Positions 1 through 6,732 of a stretch of 7,285 nt of DNA are shown here, piece after piece (position 1 is the stretch's first letter; every line of letters starts with the position of its first letter). Made by a program: the position numbers and the translations under genes. The notes under the pieces were generated by a model, which worked only from the letters and a program-made list of their open reading frames with translations, made no database searches and was not told the origin of the DNA. Origin of the DNA: Niastella sp. (GTDB lineage: Bacteria > Bacteroidota > Bacteroidia > Chitinophagales > Chitinophagaceae); assembly GCA_021154515.1 (NCBI GenBank), contig JAJKIL010000019.1:1-7285 (forward strand), in the 5' to 3' direction.

Positions 1-225
1 CTGCCCTTCTTTAGACGCAATAGTCGTTCTGTCTTCCGAATTATCAGCAGCCGTTTCATTAAAAAGATAGGTCCTGTCGGGATAAGCCGTCACCAACAGT
101 TTCGCTACCTGGTCCATCGTATTTATTTCCGCCCGGTTGTCAGGGTTTTCGTTCAGGTATTTTTTGCAGCTAACTATTGAAAGCAGTAGCGTGTAAAGAG
201 AAATATATGTTAGTAGTTGCTTCAT
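1..225 (-). CDS. SusD/RagB-type outer-membrane lipoprotein, N-terminal part (cut by window edge)
   Basis: This is the first 75 codons of a gene reading leftwards out of the window, starting at ATG 225-223. The product begins with a lipoprotein signal peptide (MKQ, hydrophobic core at about residues 4-17, lipobox IVSC with the lipidated Cys at 20) followed by KKYLNENPDN. After it comes a helical stretch and the segment around AYPDRTYLFNETAADN (47-62), which resembles the N-terminal part of SusD/RagB proteins, where a CKKYLxxxP start and a later TExxxDN segment are common. Its position just downstream of a SusC-like transporter on the same strand supports the call strongly. SusD proteins are surface lipoproteins that bind substrate and close as a lid over the SusC barrel. 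The gap to the transporter is 321 bp, far more than the usual few tens of bases. The substrate is unknown. No clear Shine-Dalgarno is seen; the leader is A/T-rich (ACTTTAAATAA before ATG), as is usual in Bacteroidota. Confidence 0.85.
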   Translation of the reverse strand, partial: MKQLLTYISLYTLLLSIVSCKKYLNENPDNRAEINTMDQVAKLLVTAYPDRTYLFNETAADNSEDRTTIASKEGQ

Positions 226-289
226 TTATTTAAAGTTCAAGTTACAATTACAGTTTTACGGTTGCTGGTTGCTGAGGGCCTCCCCCCAA

Positions 290-311
290 CCCCCCTCCGG
301 TAGGAGGGGGG
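290..311. repeat. Perfect G/C-run hairpin in the susC-susD intergenic mRNA
   Basis: CCCCCCTCC (290-298) pairs perfectly with GGAGGGGGG (303-311) around a 4-base GGTA loop. It lies 65 bases upstream of the SusD-like start codon, so in the minus-strand transcript it would be a very stable 9-bp stem in the leader of the second gene. The same transcript carries a second G6 run immediately 3' (complement of 282-287), separated from the first by TT, so a G-quadruplex could compete with the hairpin. It has no U-tract, so it is not a classical terminator. It could act as a 3'-end stabiliser for the transporter message or as a partial block to expression of the second gene; both roles are inference. 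Confidence 0.6.
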
Positions 312-504
312 CTAGTTCCACAGATGCTTATTGGTAGAGGCCGAGCGCAAGCGAGGCCCTTTACCGCGAAGGAGCTTTTCTGCATCGCCCGCCGAAGCTT
401 TAGCGAAGGAGGGCCGTCTTCATCGCCCGCCGTCCGCGTGTCGCTGAAGCTTTTGCGGAGGCGCAAGCCTTGGCGTAGGCGGGCCCTTTGCCGCGACGGG
501 GCAT

Positions 505-532
505 TTCTGCCTTCTGCCTTCTGCCGTCTGCC
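505..532. repeat. Tandem repeat, four copies of a 7-bp unit (TTCTGCC)
   Basis: Three exact copies of TTCTGCC (505-511, 512-518, 519-525) are followed by one copy with a single change, GTCTGCC (526-532). On the coding strand of the transporter this is a GGCAGAA array starting 14 bases after the stop codon. It lies outside coding sequence, so slippage would alter only spacer length. Confidence 0.85.
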
Positions 533-546
533 TCGCCGCTTCATGA

Positions 547-3500
547 TCAAAAGCCTAACTTCACCGCCAAAGTATATTGCTTAGCCAGAGGCATCGCCAC
601 TCCACCACTATTAATAAACTCCGGATCGGCGCCAAACAAATTCTTGTCGGAGTACAACAAGGCAAGGTTGTTGCCCACGAGCGACAAATGCGCATTCCGG
701 ATCTTCGCTGGTTTCAGCCATTTGGCCGGCAATTCATAATCGAGCGACACTCTTTTCAGGCGAATAAAATCACCTTTGGCTACCGCTTGCGTGCTATAGT
801 TATAAGCATTGTAAGGATACTGTCCGTTTATAACCGTACCATCATTGTTCACCACGCCATTATTAACATGGTACACTCCTAATAAAGAAGGGATGTTGGT
901 GCGGGCTTCATCACCCGGCATCAGCCATCGGTCGTTCAGCCGGTTGCTGAGGGTATACATATCGGAATAAGAAGCGGCAAAATTCAATTGCGGCCGTACA
1001 TAGTTGCCGGCAGAAAAAGTGACCAGTGCGGACAATGAAAATCCTTTCCAGGAAAAATTGTTATAGAACCCACCGGTAATGGAAGGGTCTACCGGGCCGT
1101 GATAAACGAGATAATCTTTGTCTTCATCCTGCAAACGAATATAGCTGGCGGAGGGTTTGCCCTCCTGGTCAGTAAACAACGGGTAACCGTAGTCGTGGTC
1201 TAGACCGGCAAAGGGAACGGAATACAACCCGCGTTGGGCATGTCCTAACCGCATGCCGCCTTCCGGTTGTACGTTCGACCAAACGCTGGGGTTCACCCGC
1301 AGGTTGGTGATCTCGTTTTTATTAAAGCTTACATTCAATTGCGTACGCCAGCTAAACCCCTTATTGGGCATTTTAACCGGACTGCCACCGATAGTGAATT
1401 CAAAACCATGGGCGGCCATGTCGGCATAGTTGGCTGTTTTTACATATTGTCCGCCAATGCCCGATGTATTGATGGGGCCGATGAGGTCAAAAGATCTACG
1501 GCGGTACCAGTCCATAGTAAGGTCGATCTTGTTGAACAGCAACAGATCGGTACCAATATTCAGCTCATACATTTTTTCCCAGGTAAGCTCCCTGTTCTCG
1601 AGGCTATTGATGTAAATACCCGATTCTTTGTCGGCATCAGCCGGACGAATAGTGATGCCATTATAGTACAGTGCGGCTGCATTATGCGCATCACCAATGC
1701 TGGCAGTCATACCATAAGTGCCGCGCAGGGTAGCGGCGGAAATTATGTTGGTGAGTTTGCCGGCAAAGAATTTCTCCTGATCAAGGTGCCAGGCGCCCGA
1801 TACGTTCCAGGTGGGCAGCCAGCGGGCTGTTGTTGATTGGCCCATTTTGTTGCTGCCATCGTAACGGCCCGTCACATTCACGCTGTATTTGTTGTCGAAG
1901 GAATAAGCGGCCCTTCCCATGAAGGCGGCAAACCGGTCTTTCCCGTACGACATGCCAAAATAAGGATCACCGCCTTCGATCATTTTTTTGAAGAAGCGGT
2001 AATTGGGATTTACCAGGCCGCCATTCTCATATTGATAACCGATGCCTTCATAGTCGGAGTTCTGGCGATCGATGCTGCGCAATTCCATGGAGCCGAAAAA
2101 GTTCACCAGGTGTTTATTGCGGAAGGTGTTGTTGTATTCAAGGTTCTGGCGGAAATATAAACTGCGTAGGTTATTGAGCGTGGTATTAAAGAAACCGCCT
2201 TCGGGCAATACCACTTGCGGCAGCGAGTTGGGATTGCCGGGATCTTTATACAGGTTGATATTATTGGCCGCGATGGTGGCGTCGTAATTGGCGCGGAACG
2301 CTTCCACCATGTTGGAGCCTTCTTTTATATAGTGCTGCTGTGTATTGTTTACGTAGCGGTAGGAGCCGTCAATAGAATATTCCAGTTGTGGAATGATCTT
2401 GTATTTAAGACCCATTTGCACCTGCAGATCGAGCGATTTCAGCTGAAGGTAATTCGTCTCCAGTTCATTTAAAATATTGAAGGGCGCATAATTCATTACA
2501 AAATATTCGCGGTTGCCATCAGCATCGTAAGGCGTCATCAGCCGGCTGGTGTTCAGCGCATAGGAGAAAGGGTTAAGATCGAAGGCCCGGGTATTGGTGC
2601 CATGCACGGGGTCAGGGTCCCGATTTAAGGTGCCGGGTGTACGCTGGTCGCGCACGGAGCCGTTCACCATAACATCTCCCCTGAACCGGTCGTTCATTCT
2701 AAAGCTGTTGCGAAACTTCGCCGTATATCGGCTTACGTTGTCGCCACGCGTCCAGCCATTGTCCTTCATCATGGAGGTGGAGAAATAGGTTTGGGAGTTG
2801 GGCGAACCCGAGGTCATGCTGAGGGAATGTTCCTGTAACAGCGAGTTTTTAAACAATACATCGAACCAGTCGGTGTTTGCTTTTGCATAGCGTTCCAGGA
2901 AATTTAACCTGTCCTGCAGCGTATTTTTGAGTGCGTAAGAATCGGTTGATGGATCGTAATTGTATAGCTCGTTGTACATTTTGTAAAAGATGCCACCGTC
3001 TTTTGCGCGCGAAATAGAGCTGTGGTTATAATAGCCTTTGTTCTCCAGTTCCAGCAGCACTGAAAGCTGGTCGGCAGAATTCATGATGTCGAATTGATTG
3101 TACGAAGGCTTTCCGTAAGTGGTAAAGCTGCCGCTGTAATTGATCTGCGGCGTTCCGTTGGTGTTCTTTCCTCTTTTCGTATTCACGACAATTACGCCAT
3201 TCATGGCGCGTGCCCCGTACATGGCGGTGGCTGCGGCGTCTTTCAAAATGGTGAAGGATTCAATATCGTCGGGGTTGATGCCGGCAACGGAAGAACCGAG
3301 GAGCGTACCGGCGTCGCCGGTGGAAAGCGCTTCGTTGCTGATGTTTACCACCTCTTCCAGGATAATGCCATCCACCACCCAAAGCGGTTTGTTCTCGCCC
3401 GAAAGAGACGTAGCGCCGCGTACGTGTATTTTAGGCGCTGCACCAAATGTGTTCGATACATTCTGGATAGATACCCCGGCCACCTGCCCTTCGAGCATAC

Positions 3501-3981
3501 GGCTAACATCGGGTATACCATCGCGTTCGGCAGCTGCGGCGTTCACTTTGGCGGAAGCGCCGGTAAACAATTTTCTATCTACATTCTGATAACCCGTTAC
3601 CACTACTTCCTGTAACTGGCTGTCTGTCTCCTGCAGTACTATGCTCAGCACGGGGGTAGCAGCGTTCAGTTTTACCTGCTTCGATGCATAGCCGATAATA
3701 CTAAATACCAGGGTGGATTTTTCGGGTACGCCTTTCAGTTCAAACCGGCCTTCGTTATCGGTAGTAGAGCCGTTGGTAGTGCCTTTAATTAGTACAGATA
3801 CCCCGGGAAGGGGAGCGCCGGCAGCGCTTTTCACCACCCCGGTTACTGAAATATTGTCGTTGGCCATGGCCGGAAGGGAGACGATCGACGTTAGTAAAAA
3901 GATCAATGTCATCCATAGCAATGCTTTCGCCGGGAGCCGCCCATACCGGGAACGGACGCCCTCATAAGCAGTAATAGTCAT
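547..3981 (-). CDS. SusC/RagA family TonB-linked outer-membrane transporter
   Basis: This complete 1144-residue protein starts at ATG 3981-3979 and ends at TGA 549-547. A signal peptide has its hydrophobic core at about residues 21-36 and probable cleavage after AMA (38-40). Residues 44-118 form a carboxypeptidase-regulatory-like beta domain (VTGVVKSAAGAPLPGVSVLIKG, then IIGYAS). A TonB-box-like LQEVVVTGY lies at 123-131. The plug domain (about 133-272) carries RMLEGQVAGVSIQ, KIHVRGATSL, PLWVVDGI and the hallmark DDIESFTILKDAAATAMYGARAMNG at 238-262. The remainder is a beta-barrel ending in KLGF, with the terminal Phe expected for outer-membrane insertion. Length is normal for the family. There is no STN domain before the regulatory-like domain, so FecR/sigma coupling is not indicated. 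The protein should import an oligomer across the outer membrane using TonB/ExbBD energy, together with the SusD-like lipoprotein downstream. Specificity cannot be read from the sequence. The true start could be slightly further in (for example Met24, which would leave a short signal peptide), but Met1 gives a basic n-region and is preferred. Confidence 0.97.
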   Translation of the reverse strand: MTITAYEGVRSRYGRLPAKALLWMTLIFLLTSIVSLPAMANDNISVTGVVKSAAGAPLPGVSVLIKGTTNGSTTDNEGRFELKGVPEKSTLVFSIIGYASKQVKLNAATPVLSIVLQETDSQLQEVVVTGYQNVDRKLFTGASAKVNAAAAERDGIPDVSRMLEGQVAGVSIQNVSNTFGAAPKIHVRGATSLSGENKPLWVVDGIILEEVVNISNEALSTGDAGTLLGSSVAGINPDDIESFTILKDAAATAMYGARAMNGVIVVNTKRGKNTNGTPQINYSGSFTTYGKPSYNQFDIMNSADQLSVLLELENKGYYNHSSISRAKDGGIFYKMYNELYNYDPSTDSYALKNTLQDRLNFLERYAKANTDWFDVLFKNSLLQEHSLSMTSGSPNSQTYFSTSMMKDNGWTRGDNVSRYTAKFRNSFRMNDRFRGDVMVNGSVRDQRTPGTLNRDPDPVHGTNTRAFDLNPFSYALNTSRLMTPYDADGNREYFVMNYAPFNILNELETNYLQLKSLDLQVQMGLKYKIIPQLEYSIDGSYRYVNNTQQHYIKEGSNMVEAFRANYDATIAANNINLYKDPGNPNSLPQVVLPEGGFFNTTLNNLRSLYFRQNLEYNNTFRNKHLVNFFGSMELRSIDRQNSDYEGIGYQYENGGLVNPNYRFFKKMIEGGDPYFGMSYGKDRFAAFMGRAAYSFDNKYSVNVTGRYDGSNKMGQSTTARWLPTWNVSGAWHLDQEKFFAGKLTNIISAATLRGTYGMTASIGDAHNAAALYYNGITIRPADADKESGIYINSLENRELTWEKMYELNIGTDLLLFNKIDLTMDWYRRRSFDLIGPINTSGIGGQYVKTANYADMAAHGFEFTIGGSPVKMPNKGFSWRTQLNVSFNKNEITNLRVNPSVWSNVQPEGGMRLGHAQRGLYSVPFAGLDHDYGYPLFTDQEGKPSASYIRLQDEDKDYLVYHGPVDPSITGGFYNNFSWKGFSLSALVTFSAGNYVRPQLNFAASYSDMYTLSNRLNDRWLMPGDEARTNIPSLLGVYHVNNGVVNNDGTVINGQYPYNAYNYSTQAVAKGDFIRLKRVSLDYELPAKWLKPAKIRNAHLSLVGNNLALLYSDKNLFGADPEFINSGGVAMPLAKQYTLAVKLGF

Positions 3982-4149
3982 ACTGTGTGCTTGTTAGGTT
4001 TTTTAAGGTTTACCAAGTGTGATAACGTTAAGCCATAATGCCTTCGGCCAGGGAATGGTGTTATTCATCCCCCGGACATGGTAAGTGCCCTGAAATTATT
4101 GTGACTGCTGTGCGCTGCGGTTAAGGACAGGTTCTGCCTGCAAAGATGC
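3982..4149 (-). promoter_or_regulatory. Leader and candidate promoter of the SusC-like gene
   Basis: Read on the minus strand, CATCTTTG (4148-4141) matches the Bacteroidota -7 consensus TAnnTTTG except at its first base. No convincing TTG -33 element sits at the usual distance, so support is weak. Transcription starting just downstream would give a leader of about 150 bases before the ATG at 3981. The leader contains a short hairpin (CAGG, 5-base loop, CCTG; 4140-4128) and a small GCC-TTC-GGC palindrome near 4041-4048 but no recognisable riboswitch. Placement directly after the weak terminator of the upstream gene makes this the logical promoter position. Confidence 0.3.
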
Positions 4150-4175
4150 AAAAAAACGAAAATTATTCCTTTCCG
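4150..4175 (-). terminator. Weak intrinsic terminator candidate after the 489-residue lipoprotein gene
   Basis: On the minus strand, CGGAAA (4175-4170) can pair with TTTTCG (4162-4157), including one G-T wobble, around a 7-base loop, and is followed directly by seven T residues (4156-4150). It begins 8 bases after the TAA at 4186-4184. The arrangement is that of a Rho-independent terminator, but the stem is short and A/T-rich, so read-through into the SusC-like gene is plausible. Confidence 0.4.
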
Positions 4176-4183
4176 CCCGTAAA

Positions 4184-5653
4184 TTAACTGTTACGGAGGT
4201 CCGCTTTAAAAGTTTTAATGATCCTGATGGGTGCAGTACCACTTTTAGGTAATACCTCAAAGGAAACCCTTACGCCCAGGATGGTCAGGGGTGCTGATGC
4301 TTTTAGCTGCTGGCCCTGGTACAGCTTCGCTTCGGTGAGGTTGGAAGTTTCATTACCGGCTACGGCAACGATCTCCTGATGAAAGTTGCGTACCGCTGCA
4401 TAGTTTTGAATGAAGGGATTTATAATATATTCAATGGAAGCTATATCAAGTGTGTATTGTTCAGACAAAGGGCCACCCACTTTTGTATGTTGTATAATGG
4501 GAGGAGCGCCCAGGTAAAAAATACCCAGGGGTTCATTGAATACAGGTGCAAAGCCAATTACCTGCGTGTTATCAAGTCCCGGCAGCGCCAGGGTAAGTCC
4601 TGGTATATAACCTACCAGGTTGTAATCGAGCCGTATTAAAGCGGGAACGTCGAGCTTGCAATCAGCTATGCCCAGCTGCGGTACCAGGGTAGCATTGAGT
4701 TTATTGCCGGCAGCGCTGTCGAAGAGTGTTTGTTTCAGGTTACTGATAACAGAACCGGAGAAGATACCTGACAATTCATCGAGCCCGCCCGCTGATTTCA
4801 CATGTGCCTGCATGTTGCTGCCGATGGCTACGCCGCGGGCGGAAAGATCATTAAAGTTCAAACCGGGTTTTTGCAGGAAGAGCATTTTGTTGCCGGCAGG
4901 TTTGCTGTTGAGCGATAATTCCATTATCCGGGCAAAATTAAAGATCCAGCCAAGTTGAAATTGTTGCCAGTTGAAATTGGCCATGTTAGGGTCGTACGCT
5001 ATTTCAAACTGGGAAAGATACCAGGCGTTTTGGATAATGGGCCAGGGTTCAATAAGGGAAGCATTCACCGATTTGGTGTTCATATCAACGATCAGCTGGT
5101 CGGCAAAATTGAGTATATGGGTTGAACCTGCCGCTACGCCATATACGCCAATTCCGTTGATCAGTGAACGGAAATTGGTTACGGAAGGGTTGCTTTCCAT
5201 TTCGTTATAGGTGTAATACCGGATTACACCCCTGAATTTATTGTATAATATAAAGAAGCGATTGGCGCTATTCAGCGAGTCTGAAAAGCTGTTGTACACC
5301 AGTTCCCAGCCATCACTTTTTTTAAAGTCATAACGCAGACCGGGGTCGTAATTCCTGGTTACCTGGTTGCTCCAGGGAACTGGTACGGCCGGCTGGCCGG
5401 GCGCAACAGGCATGTATTGGGCCTGTTCCCAATCGAAGACAAAATTGTATTTGGTTTTTGTGGGTGGAACGGTAGCGTTGGCCGCTATGGTTATCACGGG
5501 TTGGGCCGCATTGCCGGCAATGGCTGTTTCTTCAACCTGTAAAGGCTTTTCCGCAACGGAATCATGGTTCTTCTTACAGCTTATAATGGTAAAACTGAAT
5601 ATGAGTGCGGCAATAACGGGTTTGTATGGAAGAGTGATAAGGTGCTTTTTCAT
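4184..5653 (-). CDS. Hypothetical lipoprotein, 489 residues, family not recognised
   Basis: The frame is complete, with ATG at 5653-5651 and TAA at 4186-4184. The N-terminus is a typical Bacteroidota lipoprotein signal: MKKH, hydrophobic core at about 13-24 and lipobox IISC with Cys26, followed by KKNHDS. A low-complexity, Ala/Val/Thr/Pro-rich linker runs to about residue 66. The mature part then opens with YNFVFDWEQAQYMPV (69-83), a Pro-rich turn (PGQPAVPVPW, 85-94), GLRYDF (105-110), DGWELVYN (114-121) and RFFILYNKFRGVIRYYTYN (132-150), the last suggesting antiparallel beta structure. There is no transmembrane segment beyond the signal, and only one other Cys (332). No catalytic motif is evident. 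The protein should be anchored to a membrane, probably the outer one, and might be surface exposed. It precedes the SusC-like gene in the same direction with a 202-bp gap holding a weak terminator, so co-transcription is possible but not shown. I cannot assign a function. Confidence 0.88.
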   Translation of the reverse strand: MKKHLITLPYKPVIAALIFSFTIISCKKNHDSVAEKPLQVEETAIAGNAAQPVITIAANATVPPTKTKYNFVFDWEQAQYMPVAPGQPAVPVPWSNQVTRNYDPGLRYDFKKSDGWELVYNSFSDSLNSANRFFILYNKFRGVIRYYTYNEMESNPSVTNFRSLINGIGVYGVAAGSTHILNFADQLIVDMNTKSVNASLIEPWPIIQNAWYLSQFEIAYDPNMANFNWQQFQLGWIFNFARIMELSLNSKPAGNKMLFLQKPGLNFNDLSARGVAIGSNMQAHVKSAGGLDELSGIFSGSVISNLKQTLFDSAAGNKLNATLVPQLGIADCKLDVPALIRLDYNLVGYIPGLTLALPGLDNTQVIGFAPVFNEPLGIFYLGAPPIIQHTKVGGPLSEQYTLDIASIEYIINPFIQNYAAVRNFHQEIVAVAGNETSNLTEAKLYQGQQLKASAPLTILGVRVSFEVLPKSGTAPIRIIKTFKADLRNS

Positions 5654-5835
5654 GATATGAGGTTGACGCCCTTACAAGACAACCTAACGGGGGTATCTGT
5701 TGCATTAAAAAAATGTTAGCCGGCGGGAAGTTCTTTTAAAAAAACGGGAGCTATTCCAACCTTTTGAAGCAGGGCAGTAGTTTATACTATAACAGTAGTG
5801 ATCACGCTGTATCAAATACCAAAAATTAAAGCATC
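5654..5835. promoter_or_regulatory. Divergent intergenic region between two lipoprotein genes
   Basis: This 182-bp A/T-rich region must hold the promoters of both outward-reading genes. For the rightward gene, TTTTG at 5762-5766 could be a -33 element, with the A/T-rich TATACTATAA at 5783-5792 about 18 bases later as a poor -7 element. CAGTAGT occurs directly repeated at 5775-5781 and 5793-5799 (18 bp apart), bracketing that A/T block. No convincing TAnnTTTG box was found for the leftward gene. There is no sign of an RNA gene or riboswitch. Confidence 0.3.
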
Positions 5836-6654
5836 ATGAAACGATTATTAATCCCGTTTTTATTATTGACAGCGGTAATGGGCTATATGTCGTGTCAAAA
5901 AGAGCACAGTAGTGATCCTGCATCGGTAAATGCCGCCAAAACGGAAGGGATCAAAAAAGGAGAACCGGTAAGCTTCTCGGTACAAAATACCTCCGGACAG
6001 GGGGCAAAATGGTCTGTAAGCCCTTCCGCCAATGTAACCCTGACCAGCGATGGCGATAAAGCCACCGTTTATTTTCGCCGATCAGGTTCTTATTCGGTAA
6101 TGGCCACTATGGGCAGTACTATACAAAGGATCCTGGTAAGCGTAACTGACAGCAGTTATTGCGATAGCCTTCGCAGAGATTCTATCTGTGGTTTCCCAAC
6201 CGATACGGTTCCAACTATTCCTAAGGATACCACCCGTCACGACACCTGTAAGAATTGCGGTCCCCATGATTCTACCTTTACTTTAGCGAACGATCATATC
6301 AATTTGTCTGTAATAAGAATTGATACCGGTAATGTTTCAGGGTTGGTGATCAAAGCGACTACGCAGAACGCTTATCCCTGCACGTTCAATACCCTGCTCA
6401 CCTGGTTGTCCGGTACAAATGGCAGCTACAATCTGGAATACCGGGGTGTATATGTACCGGGAGGCTGTACCAGCGGACCGGTTCAGGCCACATCAACAAG
6501 AACGTTGTACCCGGTAACGGATGGCACGCATACATTTAAAGTGAATGTGAGTGGCGTTACTTATACCGGTTCCTTTACAAAAACCGGAACACAGTATAGC
6601 TTTACCTGGAATGACGCAAGTAAAGTAACAATTTCTCCCCTGATTATTAATTAG
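5836..6654 (+). CDS. Hypothetical lipoprotein with an Ig/PKD-like domain, 272 residues
   Basis: The frame is complete from ATG 5836 to TAG 6652-6654. The signal peptide has the lipobox YMSC with Cys20. The following QKEH resembles the QKDD-type surface-export signal known for Bacteroidota lipoproteins in Capnocytophaga, so display on the cell surface is likely (inference). Residues about 41-107 look like an Ig/PKD-like beta-sandwich: GEPVSFSV, a central W59, ATVYFRRSGSYSVMAT and a closing RILVSVTDSSY. A Thr/Pro/Asp-rich linker (about 108-147) carries four Cys (109, 118, 138, 141), including the CKNC pair. A second beta-rich domain (148-272) has Cys182 and Cys211 and alternating polar/apolar strands to the C-terminus. 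No enzyme motif and no type IX secretion C-terminal domain are seen. It lies 78 bp upstream of an ECF sigma factor in the same direction and is divergent from another lipoprotein gene. Adhesion or carbohydrate binding is possible from the fold but unsupported by specific residues. Confidence 0.9.
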   Translation: MKRLLIPFLLLTAVMGYMSCQKEHSSDPASVNAAKTEGIKKGEPVSFSVQNTSGQGAKWSVSPSANVTLTSDGDKATVYFRRSGSYSVMATMGSTIQRILVSVTDSSYCDSLRRDSICGFPTDTVPTIPKDTTRHDTCKNCGPHDSTFTLANDHINLSVIRIDTGNVSGLVIKATTQNAYPCTFNTLLTWLSGTNGSYNLEYRGVYVPGGCTSGPVQATSTRTLYPVTDGTHTFKVNVSGVTYTGSFTKTGTQYSFTWNDASKVTISPLIIN

Positions 6655-6667
6655 GCGCGATAAATGA

Positions 6668-6675
6668 TAAATTTG
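6668..6675 (+). promoter_or_regulatory. Candidate -7 promoter element for the ECF sigma gene
   Basis: TAAATTTG matches the Bacteroidota housekeeping -7 consensus TAnnTTTG at every defined position. It lies 14 bases after the stop codon of the lipoprotein gene and 57 bases before the TTG start of the sigma factor. A matching TTG -33 element at the usual spacing is not seen, so activity may be weak or depend on a regulator. The start of transcription would fall in the left arm of the inverted repeat that follows. Confidence 0.45.
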
Positions 6676-6715
6676 CACAGAACCGTTATTCAGTACCGTT
6701 GAAAACGGTTCTGTG
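6676..6715. repeat. 12-bp inverted repeat with an alternative nested hairpin (operator or terminator)
   Basis: CACAGAACCGTT (6676-6687) and AACGGTTCTGTG (6704-6715) form a perfect 12-bp stem around a 16-base loop. The loop holds a second copy of ACCGTT (6695-6700), which can instead pair with AACGGT (6704-6709) across a GAA loop, so two mutually exclusive hairpins are possible. The element starts 22 bases after the lipoprotein stop and ends 17 bases before the sigma-factor start. There is no T-tract on the plus side (TATAAACCC follows), so a classical terminator is not well supported. A protein-binding site over the promoter or a structured mRNA 5' end are the alternatives. Confidence 0.6.
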
Positions 6716-6732
6716 TATAAACCCAGGATCCT

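Larger units (their letters stand above)
226..546. repeat. G+C-rich composite repeat region filling the susC-susD spacer
   Basis: This 321-bp gene-free stretch separates the transporter stop codon from the lipoprotein start. Bases 226-270 are ordinary A/T-rich leader. The rest is a mosaic much richer in G+C than the flanking genes: a G/C-run hairpin (290-311), a patchwork of related modules (about 330-504) and a 7-bp tandem repeat (505-532). Within the patchwork, 356-383 and 483-510 are direct repeats of 28 bp with 24 identical positions, both starting GCCCTTT and ending TTTCTGC. CATCGCCCGCCG occurs twice exactly (383-394 and 421-432), and GAAGCTTT occurs at 394-401 and 451-458, each time followed by a GCGAAGG/GCGGAGG-like segment. 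No transposase or long terminal inverted repeats are present, so it looks like accumulated short interspersed repeats, not an insertion sequence. Open frames through it on either strand are low-complexity and show no protein-like features. Confidence 0.75.

Noticed and set aside
505..532. Tandem repeats considered as a CRISPR array
   Set aside because: The unit is 7 bp with no spacers and there are no cas genes nearby.
271..540. Insertion sequence or transposon remnant between susC and susD
   Set aside because: No transposase fragment, terminal inverted repeats or target duplication could be found. The modules look like short interspersed repeats.
248..584. Overlapping open frames of 86-100 residues on both strands in the repeat region
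   Set aside because: They exist because the G+C-rich mosaic has few stop codons. The translations are Arg/Pro/Gly-rich low-complexity sequence with no domain, and they cover repeats and the end of the transporter gene.
1267..1836. 189-residue open frame on the plus strand
   Set aside because: It is fully antisense to the SusC-like gene, whose protein sequence is clearly constrained. No start context or family features support it.
3094..3615. Plus-strand open frames of 149-173 residues
   Set aside because: They are antisense to the conserved plug domain of the transporter and are explained as shadows of that gene.
5792..5917. Exact 12-bp repeat ACAGTAGTGATC at 5792-5803 and 5906-5917
   Set aside because: One copy lies in the coding region, and a 12-bp match is expected about once by chance in a window this size.
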